NCBI GenBank assembly: GCA_015056625.1
Contig: SVFY01000012.1
Location: 1-64,000, forward strand
DNA: 64,000 nucleotides
Source: Butyrivibrio sp.
GTDB taxonomy: Bacteria > Bacillota > Clostridia > Lachnospirales > Lachnospiraceae
Reading direction: 5' to 3'
Position 1 is the first letter of the stretch, and each line of letters begins with the position of its first letter. The translations under genes were made by a program, and so were the position numbers. Positions 41,077 through 50,066 of this stretch are shown in pieces. The notes under the pieces are model-generated. The model searched no databases, was not told the DNA's origin, and saw only the letters and a list, made by a program, of their open reading frames with translations.

Positions 41077-41940
41077 TTATCTTTCGGATCCCCAGAAGAA
41101 CAGTCCTAGCATTCCAGGGCCAACGTGGGCTCCGGAAAATGGCTCGTGGACGCAGATCCTTATGTTTGCGCTTGGATTGATGTCTCTTACTAAAGAAGCA
41201 AGGGCTTTGGCGTCATCAGGGCAGTCGCCGTGGGAGATGAACACGCTGTTATCGAAAGTATCAATGCGCTTTTCTGCGTACTTTTTTGCGATGAAATCAA
41301 TAGAAGCCTTTCTACCTCTGACCTTGCCGCAGGAGATGATATGTCCTGTGCTGTCGCCAAAGAGGATAGGCTTGATGTTGAGGATGGTTCCGATGCTGGC
41401 GGTTACGCCAGAAACACGTCCTGTCTTTTTGAGGAAATTAAGGTCATCTACTGTAAAGTACTGACATGCATGTGGCACAGCCTCATCAAGGATTTTGGAA
41501 GCTGCCCTGCAGTTTACACCCTGGGAACTAAGCTGAGCGGCCTTTATTGCAAGAAGACCTGAACCAAAGCCGCATCCCTTGGAATCTACAATATGTACAA
41601 ATCTCTCAGGAAATTCTTCCATAAGCTCATCAGCAGCAAGAACAGCAGCGTTGTAGGTTCCGCTGATACCTGATGCCATGGCGATGTAGATTACGTCCTG
41701 GCCCTGCTCAAGTACGGGCCTGAAATGTGTCATAAAAAGATCAGTATTTAAAAGGCTTGTCTGTGCTGACTTGCCGTTTCTAAGTCCCTCATAAAAAGTG
41801 TGGGAATCAAAAGATTCAATATCCCCCTTATATTCTACCTGCTGTCCATCAAGCAGATAACTGCAGGGCAGAAGACTAATCCCTTCAAGTTTATCCTTGG
41901 GAAGATTGGCGCTTCCATCTGCAAATACTACAAAACTCAT
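41077..41940 (-). CDS. DegV family fatty-acid-binding protein
   Basis: The 287-residue protein matches DegV: FVVFADGSANLP at the start, AQTSLLNTDLFMTHFRPVL, YIAMASGISGTYNAA with the fatty-acid carboxylate-binding Ser/Thr pair, IVDSKGCGFGSGLL and DDLNFLKKTGRVSG. DegV proteins (FakB-like) bind fatty acids and can present them to FakA kinase. The gene is alone on the minus strand, and its transcript ends in the hairpin among REP-like repeats. Confidence 0.93.
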   Translation of the reverse strand: MSFVVFADGSANLPKDKLEGISLLPCSYLLDGQQVEYKGDIESFDSHTFYEGLRNGKSAQTSLLNTDLFMTHFRPVLEQGQDVIYIAMASGISGTYNAAVLAADELMEEFPERFVHIVDSKGCGFGSGLLAIKAAQLSSQGVNCRAASKILDEAVPHACQYFTVDDLNFLKKTGRVSGVTASIGTILNIKPILFGDSTGHIISCGKVRGRKASIDFIAKKYAEKRIDTFDNSVFISHGDCPDDAKALASLVRDINPSANIRICVHEPFSGAHVGPGMLGLFFWGSER

Positions 41941-42020
41941 GTTAACCCTCCAAAATAGTTAAAAGTATAGATATTAATATACCATATTTCTTGCAAATAT
42001 TTCTCATAAAGGAGAAAATA

Positions 42021-42071
42021 ATGTTTGTTAATATTAAGAAGCAATGGAAGGGAAAACGACTTTGTCTTTAG
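42021..42071 (+). other. Sixteen-codon ORF with a good ribosome site overlapping the TrmH-type gene start
   Basis: GGAG at 42011-42014 stands six bases before ATG 42021, which opens MFVNIKKQWKGKRLCL and stops at 42071. The real gene starts at ATG 42044 inside this ORF, in another frame, and has only a weak AAGAAG site. Translation of the short ORF may couple to the gene, or the start site may be a recent shift. Confidence 0.3.
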
Positions 42072-42898
42072 ATAACAAGGTGCTCCTGGTAGAGGATCTG
42101 AGTCTCCCGGAGCTGGCTATATATCACGAATATTCTGAGAATCAGCTCTTTCACATCAATGAACCGGAGCTTGGGATCTTTATCGCAGAGAGCCCCAAGG
42201 TGATCGGAAGGGCGCTTGATGGGGGCTATGAGCCAATCTCTCTTTTAATAGAAGAAGGGCAGCTTGATAAAGAGGCGGAGCCCCTGGTGAAAAGAGCTGC
42301 TACAGACTTCCAGATTCCTGTCTACGTGGCGGATGAAAAGACTCTTTTGCAGATAACAGGCTATAATCTCACAAGGGGAGTTCTGTGCGCCATGAAGAGG
42401 CGCATGCTTCCTGATGCAAAAGAGATCCTGAAGGACGCAAAAAGAGTTGCTGTTTTAGAAAATGTCAACAATCCCACCAATGTAGGAGCCATTGTAAGGA
42501 GCGCTGTGGCTCTTGGGATGGATGCGGTTCTTTTTAATAAAGGCTGCTCAGACCCGCTATATCGAAGAGCTGCCAGGGTATCCATGGGAACCATCTTCCA
42601 GGTGCCATACACTTTTTTGCCTGAAAAAAGAGAAATGGAAAGCCTTAAAGAACTAGGCTTTAAGTCAGTAGCCATGGCACTTAGGGATGACAATAAGGAC
42701 ATTTCTGATCCTGAGCTTAAAAGAGAAGATAAGCTTGCAATCTTTCTTGGCGCAGAGGGAGAGGGGCTGCTTCCTGAGACCATAAAGGCCTGCGACTACT
42801 GCGTAAAGATTCCGATGTATCACGGAGCGGACTCGCTGAACGTGGCTGCAGCCAGCGCCGTTGCATTCTGGGAATTATCAAAAACTGTTGGGGAATAA
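42044..42898 (+). CDS. SpoU/TrmH family RNA 2'-O-methyltransferase
   Basis: The 284-residue protein has a substrate-binding N-terminal part (about 1-125) and the SPOUT knot: VLENVNNPTNVGAIVRSAVALG (motif 1), FLGAEGEGL (motif 2) and IPMYHGADSLNVAAASAVAFWE (motif 3). It methylates a ribose in rRNA or tRNA; the exact base cannot be told. The first 25 residues are poorly conserved, and the start codon has a weak ribosome site (see the overlapping short ORF). Confidence 0.92.
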   Translation: MEGKTTLSLDNKVLLVEDLSLPELAIYHEYSENQLFHINEPELGIFIAESPKVIGRALDGGYEPISLLIEEGQLDKEAEPLVKRAATDFQIPVYVADEKTLLQITGYNLTRGVLCAMKRRMLPDAKEILKDAKRVAVLENVNNPTNVGAIVRSAVALGMDAVLFNKGCSDPLYRRAARVSMGTIFQVPYTFLPEKREMESLKELGFKSVAMALRDDNKDISDPELKREDKLAIFLGAEGEGLLPETIKACDYCVKIPMYHGADSLNVAAASAVAFWELSKTVGE

Positions 42899-42902
42899 AA
42901 CT

Positions 42903-44762
42903 ATGACTGATCTATTATTACTTGTATTTCCGCTTTCAATCTTTGTACTTGTCTTTTACGGTGCGAAAATAGCGCCAAAGGGGGAGTTTTCATCTGAATA
43001 TCTTAACTGGGATCAGATGATGGCGCTAAGGACTGTCGCATGTCTTTCCATAATCCTTCATCACCTCACCCAGAGGATCACTGAATATGGAAGGATAGGT
43101 AAGGGGCCAATAACCATATATAACTACATAGGTTTCCTGTGCACTGCTGTGTTCTTTTTTAGCTCCGGCTATGGACTTTTGTATAGCTTTCTGAATAAAC
43201 ATAACTATCTGGATGGCTTTCTTAGAAAGAGACTGCCTTCAGTTCTTGTGCCATTCTTTCTTGTGAATGTGATCACAGTCTTAGTCAATCACCTGGTATA
43301 TAAAAGAGGCACTTCCGATGACGCTTTGTACGTCATTAAGCAGGTTGTAGGAATTGAGCTGCTTGATGGCAATGCGTGGTTCATCGTGGAGATCATGGTA
43401 CTTTACGTGCTTTTTGCAGTTTTCTTTTCTCTGATAAAAAACAAGGATGTTTCCCTTGTACTGCTTATCCTTGCGACATTTGGAATCATGGCTTTTGCCT
43501 TCTTCAGGGGCCATGATTATGACGACTTTAAAGAGACATACTTCATGGGGGAGTGGTGGTATAATTCCACCTTCACCTTCGTGTTTGGCCTTTTATACGC
43601 ACGCTTTAAAAATGGTATTGAAGCTTTTTTAAAAAAACACTATAAGGGCATGATCATTTCTTTTGGTATCTTATCTGTGTTTGTGACTTTTGCAGGCATT
43701 GTCGTTGCCAATGTCTTTGGCTATTACCATGATATGCTTCCCACTTACAGAAGCGACGCCTTTATCACACTGGTGGTCCAGTCCGTTAACTGCGTTGTGG
43801 TTGTTGTTTTTCAGCTTCTTCTTAATATGAAGATCGCGGTGAAAAACAAGGCCCTGGAATATATGGGAAGCATCCAGATGATGGTATTTCTGGTGCATGG
43901 CTACTTTGTAAGGACTGTTTTTGATCATTCCCGGATGGGGCATTTTGTGTGGTATCTTCTGGTATTTGTGTGTGCCATCATAGTGGCAGCGATCCTTTCT
44001 CCGATCTCTTCTTTCATCGCAAGCTGGGTAAAACGACTTCTTCTTTCAATAGATGTAAAGCGCAAAGCTGCTAAGGCTGTGACATATATAGTTTGTGCAC
44101 TTTTGCTTTTTGCCGTGATCTTTTTTGCCGCAAGGAGCATTGCCATAAGCAGGTACTACGATGAAGAGATGAAGGTCCTTTCCACCTGCAGCGAGGGCGA
44201 CGAGGTGTACTTTGGCCGCTTTGACACAGACGGCTCCCGCCTTGGAAAAGAGAGGCTACAATGGATCGTTCTTCAAAACGACGGCAAGAGGGTATGTCTT
44301 TTGACAAAAGAGGGAATAGCCAGCGGCTACCTGAACCAGAAGTATGAGGAAGTTTCCTGGGAGGGATCTGACCTTAGAAAACGACTTAACTCAGAGGAGT
44401 TTACTGGGATTTTTAATGAAAAAGAGCTTTCGAAGATAATAGAAAGAAAAGGAGATAAGCTCTCACTTTTATCAGCAGCGGAGGCAGAAAAATACTTCCC
44501 GCAGGACGTTGACAGGCAGATATCTGTAACAGACATTGCCCTGGCTGAAGGCTGCAACATTAATGAACTGAGCAAGGCCAATAACTGGGATATGAAGGGC
44601 TACAGATCATCCTGGTGGTGGCTTAAGGGTGAGTTTGGGAAAAAAGAGATCACCTCACCCATAGTTACGGAAGATGGGGAAATAAGCTTATCTGAGCGCT
44701 ATGTAAACAAGCCAGGCGGCGCCATTAGGCCGGTTATCTGGGTGGATATATCACAGCCCTGA
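42903..44762 (+). CDS. Acyltransferase 3 family membrane protein with C-terminal DUF6273 domain
   Basis: The 619-residue protein begins with an acyltransferase 3 domain of about ten membrane segments. Markers are YLNWDQMMALRTVACLSIILHHLTQRI with the family His, FFFSSGYGLLYSF and LFVKGNAWFIVE-type parts (LLDGNAWFIVEIMVLYV). After the last membrane segment (about 400-420) follows a soluble part of about 195 residues that matches DUF6273: VYFGRFD, WIVLQNDGKRVCLLTKEGI, WEGSDLRKRLN and the end IRPVIWVD. The ATG 42903 lies four bases after the preceding stop, so the genes are coupled. It probably acylates a cell-surface sugar. The role of the tail is unknown. Confidence 0.85.
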   Translation: MTDLLLLVFPLSIFVLVFYGAKIAPKGEFSSEYLNWDQMMALRTVACLSIILHHLTQRITEYGRIGKGPITIYNYIGFLCTAVFFFSSGYGLLYSFLNKHNYLDGFLRKRLPSVLVPFFLVNVITVLVNHLVYKRGTSDDALYVIKQVVGIELLDGNAWFIVEIMVLYVLFAVFFSLIKNKDVSLVLLILATFGIMAFAFFRGHDYDDFKETYFMGEWWYNSTFTFVFGLLYARFKNGIEAFLKKHYKGMIISFGILSVFVTFAGIVVANVFGYYHDMLPTYRSDAFITLVVQSVNCVVVVVFQLLLNMKIAVKNKALEYMGSIQMMVFLVHGYFVRTVFDHSRMGHFVWYLLVFVCAIIVAAILSPISSFIASWVKRLLLSIDVKRKAAKAVTYIVCALLLFAVIFFAARSIAISRYYDEEMKVLSTCSEGDEVYFGRFDTDGSRLGKERLQWIVLQNDGKRVCLLTKEGIASGYLNQKYEEVSWEGSDLRKRLNSEEFTGIFNEKELSKIIERKGDKLSLLSAAEAEKYFPQDVDRQISVTDIALAEGCNINELSKANNWDMKGYRSSWWWLKGEFGKKEITSPIVTEDGEISLSERYVNKPGGAIRPVIWVDISQP

Positions 44763-44787
44763 AAAATTGACCTTTTTTCACTTTAAC

Positions 44788-44816
44788 TTGATAAAATTTA
44801 TCCTATAGGGTATAAT
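44788..44816 (+). promoter_or_regulatory. Promoter of the pepF-opp region
   Basis: TTGATA at 44788-44793 and TATAAT at 44811-44816 are spaced by 17 bases, 64 bases before the start codon. Confidence 0.65.
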
Positions 44817-44879
44817 GAATCGGTTATTCTGTGTATGAAAATATTAAAAAAATATAAAATTAGAAAGCAGGACTGATTT

Positions 44880-46553
44880 ATGAAATGCTCTGAAATGCCC
44901 TATACAAGGGTTAATATGGATGAAGTTAAGAGCTTTTTTGAAAAGCTCATAGCGGATAGTAAGAACGCAAAAAGCGGAGAGGAGCAGTTTGAGCTCCACA
45001 AGAAATACTACAAGTTCATGGAAGATGTCTACACCAACATCAAGCTTGGTGTGTTCAGACACAACATTGACACAACAGAGAAGTTCTATGCAGCTGAGAA
45101 CGACTACATAGATGAGATCACTCCTCTTATCTCAAAATATGCCAATGACTACAGCAAGGTTTTGTATGAGTCACCTTTCAGGTCTTACCTTGAGGACAAG
45201 ATCAGCAAGGTAGCTTTCAAGAACATTGAGCTACAGAACAAGTCTATTGATGACAAGATCCTTCCTCTCATGCAGGAAGAGAACGCTCTTATCAGCAAGT
45301 ATGACAAGCTCATTGCTTCTGCCAAGATCCCATTTAATGGAGAAGAACTTAATATTTCACTTTTGAGAAAGTACTTAACTGACAAGGACAGAGATACAAG
45401 AAAGAGAGCATGGAAGGCCCTTTCAGAGTACTTTTTATCAGTTACTGATCAGATTGATGACATCTATGATCAGCTTGTAAAGAACAGGACAAAACAGGCC
45501 AAAGAGCTTGGCTACGACAATTACGTAGAGCTTGGCTACAACAGGATGATGAGAAATGCCTACAGAAGAGCTGAGGTTGAGAATTTCCGCAAGCAGGTAA
45601 AAGAGTCCTTTGTTCCTTTTGTAGTTAAGATCCAGGAGGAGAGAAAAGAGCAGATCGGCGTAGATGAGCTTAAATACTACGACAACGACATGTTCTTTAA
45701 GGATGGCAACCCTGCTCCTACAGGAACACCTGAAGAGATCATGAAGGCTGGACAGCAGATGTATTCTGAGCTTTCACCTGAGACCAAGGAGTTCTTTGAT
45801 TTCATGATCGAGAACGAGCTCTTTGACGTACTTGGAAGAAAGACCAAAAAGGCCGGCGGCTATATGGATTTTCTTCCTAAATATAAGTCACCGATCATCT
45901 TTGCAAACTTTAATGGAACCAGCGGAGATGTGGATGTTATAACCCACGAGTGCGGACATGCATTCCAGGGATATGTTACAAGAAATGACGAGATCACAGA
46001 GCACAACGATCTCACCATGGAGACAGCAGAGATCCACTCAATGTCCATGGAGTACTTCACATACGGATGGATGGACAGGTTCTTCGGAGACAGATCAGAG
46101 GATTATCTCAAGATGCACCTTCAGGATTCCATCACCTTCATCCCTTACGGATGCATGGTTGACGAGTTCCAGCACATTGTATATGACAATCCTGACATGA
46201 CACCTGCTGAGCGCAAGAATGTTTGGAAGGAACTTGAAAAGACCTACAGACCATGGCTTGACTTTGACGGCGATGAGTTCTTCGGAGAGGGTGGTTACTG
46301 GCAGAGACAGGGACACATCTTCTGGAATCCTTTCTACTATATTGATTATGTTCTTGCCAGTGTTGTGGCCATGCAGTTCAAGGTATGGATGGATAAAGAT
46401 TACAAGGATGCATGGAATCATTATTTACAGCTTTGCAAGCTTTCAGCTAAAAACTTCTATGAGGAAGAGCTTGCAGAGGTAGGCCTTAAGAGCCCATTCA
46501 AGGACGGCACTATTGACGACCTTGTTAAAAATATGAGCGAAAAAGTGTTTTAA
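44880..46553 (+). CDS. pepF: Oligoendopeptidase F, M3 family
   Basis: The 557-residue protein has the M3 zinc motif HECGH at 356-360 (HExxH) in DVITHECGHAFQGY and the downstream Glu ligand region MSMEYFTYGWMDRFF. Other parts, including RNRMMRNAYRRAEVENFRKQV and GGYMDFLPKYKSP, match the PepF/M3 branch. It cuts short peptides in the cytoplasm. It sits 12 bases before an oligopeptide-binding protein gene, so uptake and breakdown of peptides appear coupled. Confidence 0.95.
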   Translation: MKCSEMPYTRVNMDEVKSFFEKLIADSKNAKSGEEQFELHKKYYKFMEDVYTNIKLGVFRHNIDTTEKFYAAENDYIDEITPLISKYANDYSKVLYESPFRSYLEDKISKVAFKNIELQNKSIDDKILPLMQEENALISKYDKLIASAKIPFNGEELNISLLRKYLTDKDRDTRKRAWKALSEYFLSVTDQIDDIYDQLVKNRTKQAKELGYDNYVELGYNRMMRNAYRRAEVENFRKQVKESFVPFVVKIQEERKEQIGVDELKYYDNDMFFKDGNPAPTGTPEEIMKAGQQMYSELSPETKEFFDFMIENELFDVLGRKTKKAGGYMDFLPKYKSPIIFANFNGTSGDVDVITHECGHAFQGYVTRNDEITEHNDLTMETAEIHSMSMEYFTYGWMDRFFGDRSEDYLKMHLQDSITFIPYGCMVDEFQHIVYDNPDMTPAERKNVWKELEKTYRPWLDFDGDEFFGEGGYWQRQGHIFWNPFYYIDYVLASVVAMQFKVWMDKDYKDAWNHYLQLCKLSAKNFYEEELAEVGLKSPFKDGTIDDLVKNMSEKVF

Positions 46554-46565
46554 GGAGGGATATTT

Positions 46566-48950
46566 ATGAAAAACAGAAAAAAAGTGCTGTCTGCACTTTT
46601 AGCTGGCGCTCTTGCTGTTTCAACAGCTGCTTGCGGTTCAGCTCCATCTGACAATGCACCTGCAGACACACAGACTTCTGAGACAGCTGCTACAGAAACT
46701 ACAGAAGCTGCTTCAGAGACAGCACCAGCAGCTGGTAGCGATGCACCACTTGTAATTGCAGAGGATGACTTCTCAGAGAAGTTCAGTGAATTCTTCTGCG
46801 CAAGCGTACCTGATCATCGTGTTGCTGACATGACAACAGTAACTCTTTTGAACAACGACCGTGCCGGTGAGCTTATCTACAACGGCATCGAGGGAGAGAC
46901 CAAGAACTACAATGGAACAGATTACACCTATGAAGGTATCTCAGATTGCGTTGTAACAGAGAATGCAGACGGAACAGTTGATTACGACTTCAAGCTTCGT
47001 GAGGGCGTTAAGTTCTCAGATGGCGAAGAGCTTACAGCTGATGACGTAATCTTTTCATACTATGTATACCTTGATCCTTCATATGATGGAAGCGCATCAA
47101 CATACGCTCTTCCTATCAAGGGTCTTGAGGAGTACAGAAGTGGTTCAGACACTCTTTTCAATCTTCTTGTAAAGGGCGGCGCTGACAACACAGATTTCAC
47201 ATTTGTAACAGAAGAGCAGCAGAAGAAGTTCTTCGAAGAGGATCTTCCTGCCGCAGGCGAGAAGTTCGCACAGTCAATCGCTGACTACTGCACAGCTAAT
47301 GGATACCTTGCTGAGACAGAGGCTGTTGCTAAGGATCCTATCGCAAACGGTATGGTTAACTGGGGATTCGCTAAGGATAACGGTGACGGAACAATCACAA
47401 CAACAGCTACAGCAACTGACTTTGACGTTGCTGGCGGAAGCGCTCCTACAGCAGCTGACTACTGGAACGAGATCATGACAGCTTACGACGGAGATATCGT
47501 AACAGCTTCAGATACAGAGAAGGCTGATAATGGAATCCTTGATTTCCTTTCAGATGATTACAAGGTAGCTATCGCAACAGGCGATTCAGTAGATCACGTA
47601 GAGGGTATCCAGAAGGTTAACGACTACGAGGTTAAGGTTACTCTTACAGAGGTTGATGCTACAGCTATTTACCAGCTTGCTATCAACGTTCAGCCTATGC
47701 ACTACTATGGCGATGCAAGTAAGTATGACTATGACAACAACAAGTTCGGCTTTGAAAAGGGTGACCTTTCAACAGTTCGTGCTAAGACAACAACTCCTAT
47801 GGGAGCTGGCCCTTACAAGTTTGAGAAGTTCGAGAACAAGATCGTTTACTTCACAGCAAACGAGAACTACTGGAAGGGCGCTCCTGTAACTAAGAACATC
47901 CAGTTCAAGGTTACATCTAACGCAGATAAGGAGAGCGGTGTAGTACAGGGAACAGTTGATATTTCTGATCCTTCAGCTTCTAAGTCAGCTCTTGAGCAGA
48001 TCGCTGGTGAGAATTCAAACGGTGAGCTTTCAGGTGATGTCCTTACAACAGTACTTACTGACTACAGAGGATATGGCTACATCGGAATGAACTCTGAGAA
48101 TGTTTCTGTTGGTGGAGACAATGCTTCAGAGGCTTCCAAGAACCTTAGAAAAGCTATTGCAACAGTTATTTCTGTATACCGTGATGTAACAATCGATTCA
48201 TACTATGGCGATGCTGCATCAGTTATCAACTATCCTATCTCTAACACATCATGGGCAGCACCTCAGGCTTCAGATCCTGATTACAAGGTTGCTTTCTCAG
48301 TTGATGTTGATGGCAATGACATCTACACAGAGTCAATGACAGATGATGAGAAGTACGCAGCAGCACTTGAGGCAGCTAAGGGATACCTTGAGGCAGCTGG
48401 CTACACATTTAAGGATGGCAAGATCTCAGCAGCTCCTTCAGGAGCTAAGACAAGCTACGAAGTAATGATCGGTGGAGGCGGATCAGGTGATCACCCTTCA
48501 TTTGGTATCCTTACAGCAGCTTCTGAGGCTCTTAAGACAATTGGTTTTGACCTTGTTATCAACGACCTTGCAGACACATCAATCCTCTGGTCAGCACTTG
48601 AGGCTGGCACAGCAGAGCTCTGGTGCGCAGCTTGGCAGACAACCCTTGATCCAGATATGTTCCAGATCTATCACTCAGAGGGTGGTAGCGCTGGTCACTA
48701 CCGCATCTACTCAGACGAGCTTGATGAGCTTGTTTCTGAGGCTAGAACAGTAACAGACCAGGCAGTTCGTAAGGCACTTTACAAAGAGGCTCTTGATTTT
48801 GTTGTAGATTTCGCTTGCGAGATCCCTGTATATCAGAGACAGGATTGCACAGTATACAGCTCACAGAGAGTAAATGTTGATTCTATCACTCCTGATCAGA
48901 CAACATACTACACATTCATGGACGAGATTTATAAGATTGCGATGCAGTAA
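46566..48950 (+). CDS. oppA: Oligopeptide ABC transporter substrate-binding lipoprotein (family 5)
   Basis: The 794-residue protein has a lipoprotein signal (lipobox STAAC near 20), a Thr/Glu/Ala-rich linker and a family 5 binding fold with EGVKFSDGEELTADDVIFSY, GAGPYKFEKFENK and AWQTTLDPDMFQIYHS. The length is above the usual 540-600 residues because of an insertion near residues 190-340 rich in Asp, Thr and Gly. AAGGAGG at 46552-46558 precedes the ATG. It is followed by a strong hairpin before the permease genes. Confidence 0.92.
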   Translation: MKNRKKVLSALLAGALAVSTAACGSAPSDNAPADTQTSETAATETTEAASETAPAAGSDAPLVIAEDDFSEKFSEFFCASVPDHRVADMTTVTLLNNDRAGELIYNGIEGETKNYNGTDYTYEGISDCVVTENADGTVDYDFKLREGVKFSDGEELTADDVIFSYYVYLDPSYDGSASTYALPIKGLEEYRSGSDTLFNLLVKGGADNTDFTFVTEEQQKKFFEEDLPAAGEKFAQSIADYCTANGYLAETEAVAKDPIANGMVNWGFAKDNGDGTITTTATATDFDVAGGSAPTAADYWNEIMTAYDGDIVTASDTEKADNGILDFLSDDYKVAIATGDSVDHVEGIQKVNDYEVKVTLTEVDATAIYQLAINVQPMHYYGDASKYDYDNNKFGFEKGDLSTVRAKTTTPMGAGPYKFEKFENKIVYFTANENYWKGAPVTKNIQFKVTSNADKESGVVQGTVDISDPSASKSALEQIAGENSNGELSGDVLTTVLTDYRGYGYIGMNSENVSVGGDNASEASKNLRKAIATVISVYRDVTIDSYYGDAASVINYPISNTSWAAPQASDPDYKVAFSVDVDGNDIYTESMTDDEKYAAALEAAKGYLEAAGYTFKDGKISAAPSGAKTSYEVMIGGGGSGDHPSFGILTAASEALKTIGFDLVINDLADTSILWSALEAGTAELWCAAWQTTLDPDMFQIYHSEGGSAGHYRIYSDELDELVSEARTVTDQAVRKALYKEALDFVVDFACEIPVYQRQDCTVYSSQRVNVDSITPDQTTYYTFMDEIYKIAMQ

Positions 48951-48981
48951 TTTTTGTATTATAATCTAGATTCTTGACGCC

Positions 48982-49016
48982 AAGTCGCAGTGCCATTTGC
49001 TTTGGCACTGCGACTT
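48982..49016 (+). other. 14-bp perfect hairpin between oppA and oppB
   Basis: AAGTCGCAGTGCCA pairs with TGGCACTGCGACTT over a seven-base loop. Only a short T-run (TTTGACG) follows. As in the maltodextrin operon, it probably makes the binding protein more abundant than the permeases. Confidence 0.8.
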
Positions 49017-49062
49017 TGACGCCAAAACAATTACTTTTGTATTTGCACTAAGGAGCACTAAA

Positions 49063-50049
49063 ATGAAGAAGTTTATAGTAAGGAGACTGCTTATTTCCGT
49101 AGTTCTTCTATTCTTTGTATCATTGATCATTTATACAATCATGCGACTGATGCCAACTTCTTATGTTGAGTCTCAGGCCATGGCTCTAGCCACAAGACCT
49201 GGATCCAAATCTTATCAGGAGTGGGTTGATCAGCTCAACGCACAATATGGTCTTGATACCGGAATAATTCAGGGGTATTTCAAATGGGCTTCTAAGGCTA
49301 TCAGACTTGACTTTGGGGATTCATGGTATTTCAATCAGCCAGTTCTTCAGAAGTTTTCAGGCGTTATCTGGTATTCTTTTGGACTGGGACTTGCTGCATT
49401 TTTAATTGAGATTCTGATTGCTATTCCTGCAGGTATTCTTGCTGCAAGGAAGCAGTATATGTTTGCAGATTACGCTATTACAGTAATAGCACTTATTGGT
49501 ATTTCACTTCCTAGCTTTTTCTTTGCCACAATTTTGAAATATATCTTTTCCATAAAGCTTGGATGGGTTGATCTGTATGGTATTGTAAGCCGTATGCACG
49601 AGACCCTTTCAGACACTGGAAAAGTTTTAGATATGATAAGACATATGGTACTTCCTACAATTACACTTGTTGTTGTTAGTATCGGTAGCCTTATGCGTTA
49701 TACCCGTGCCAATATGCTTGAAGTTCTTAATTCTGATTACATCAGAACGGCTCGTGCTAAGGGACTTCCAGAGAATCGTGTTATCAATCATCACGCATTC
49801 AGAAATACACTTATACCTATTGTTACACTGCTTGGTGGATCTCTCCCAGGACTTTTTGGTGGTGCCATGATCACAGAGACACTTTTCCAGATTCCTGGTA
49901 TCGGATACACATTCTATCAGTGCGTAACACAGGGAGATATTCCTTTTGTTATGTTCTACATGGTATTTATGGCAGTACTAATTCTTCTTGGAAACCTCAT
50001 TGCGGATATCACATATGCCCTTGTTGATCCAAGAGTAAGAGTAAACTAA
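49063..50049 (+). CDS. oppB: Oligopeptide ABC permease, OppB type
   Basis: The 328-residue protein has the six membrane segments of OppB/DppB proteins, LGWVDLYGIVSR, and the EAA-type loop YIRTARAKGLPENRVINHHAFRN near 233-255. The end VDPRVRVN is typical. AAGGAGCAC at 49050-49058 supports ATG 49063. It pairs with the next permease. Confidence 0.94.
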   Translation: MKKFIVRRLLISVVLLFFVSLIIYTIMRLMPTSYVESQAMALATRPGSKSYQEWVDQLNAQYGLDTGIIQGYFKWASKAIRLDFGDSWYFNQPVLQKFSGVIWYSFGLGLAAFLIEILIAIPAGILAARKQYMFADYAITVIALIGISLPSFFFATILKYIFSIKLGWVDLYGIVSRMHETLSDTGKVLDMIRHMVLPTITLVVVSIGSLMRYTRANMLEVLNSDYIRTARAKGLPENRVINHHAFRNTLIPIVTLLGGSLPGLFGGAMITETLFQIPGIGYTFYQCVTQGDIPFVMFYMVFMAVLILLGNLIADITYALVDPRVRVN

Positions 50050-50066
50050 GAAAGGAGGAAGAGCAT

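Noticed and set aside
41039-41464. 141-residue plus-strand frame across the degV 3' end and REP-like repeats
   Set aside because: It is antisense to degV and translates the repeat units; no ribosome site.
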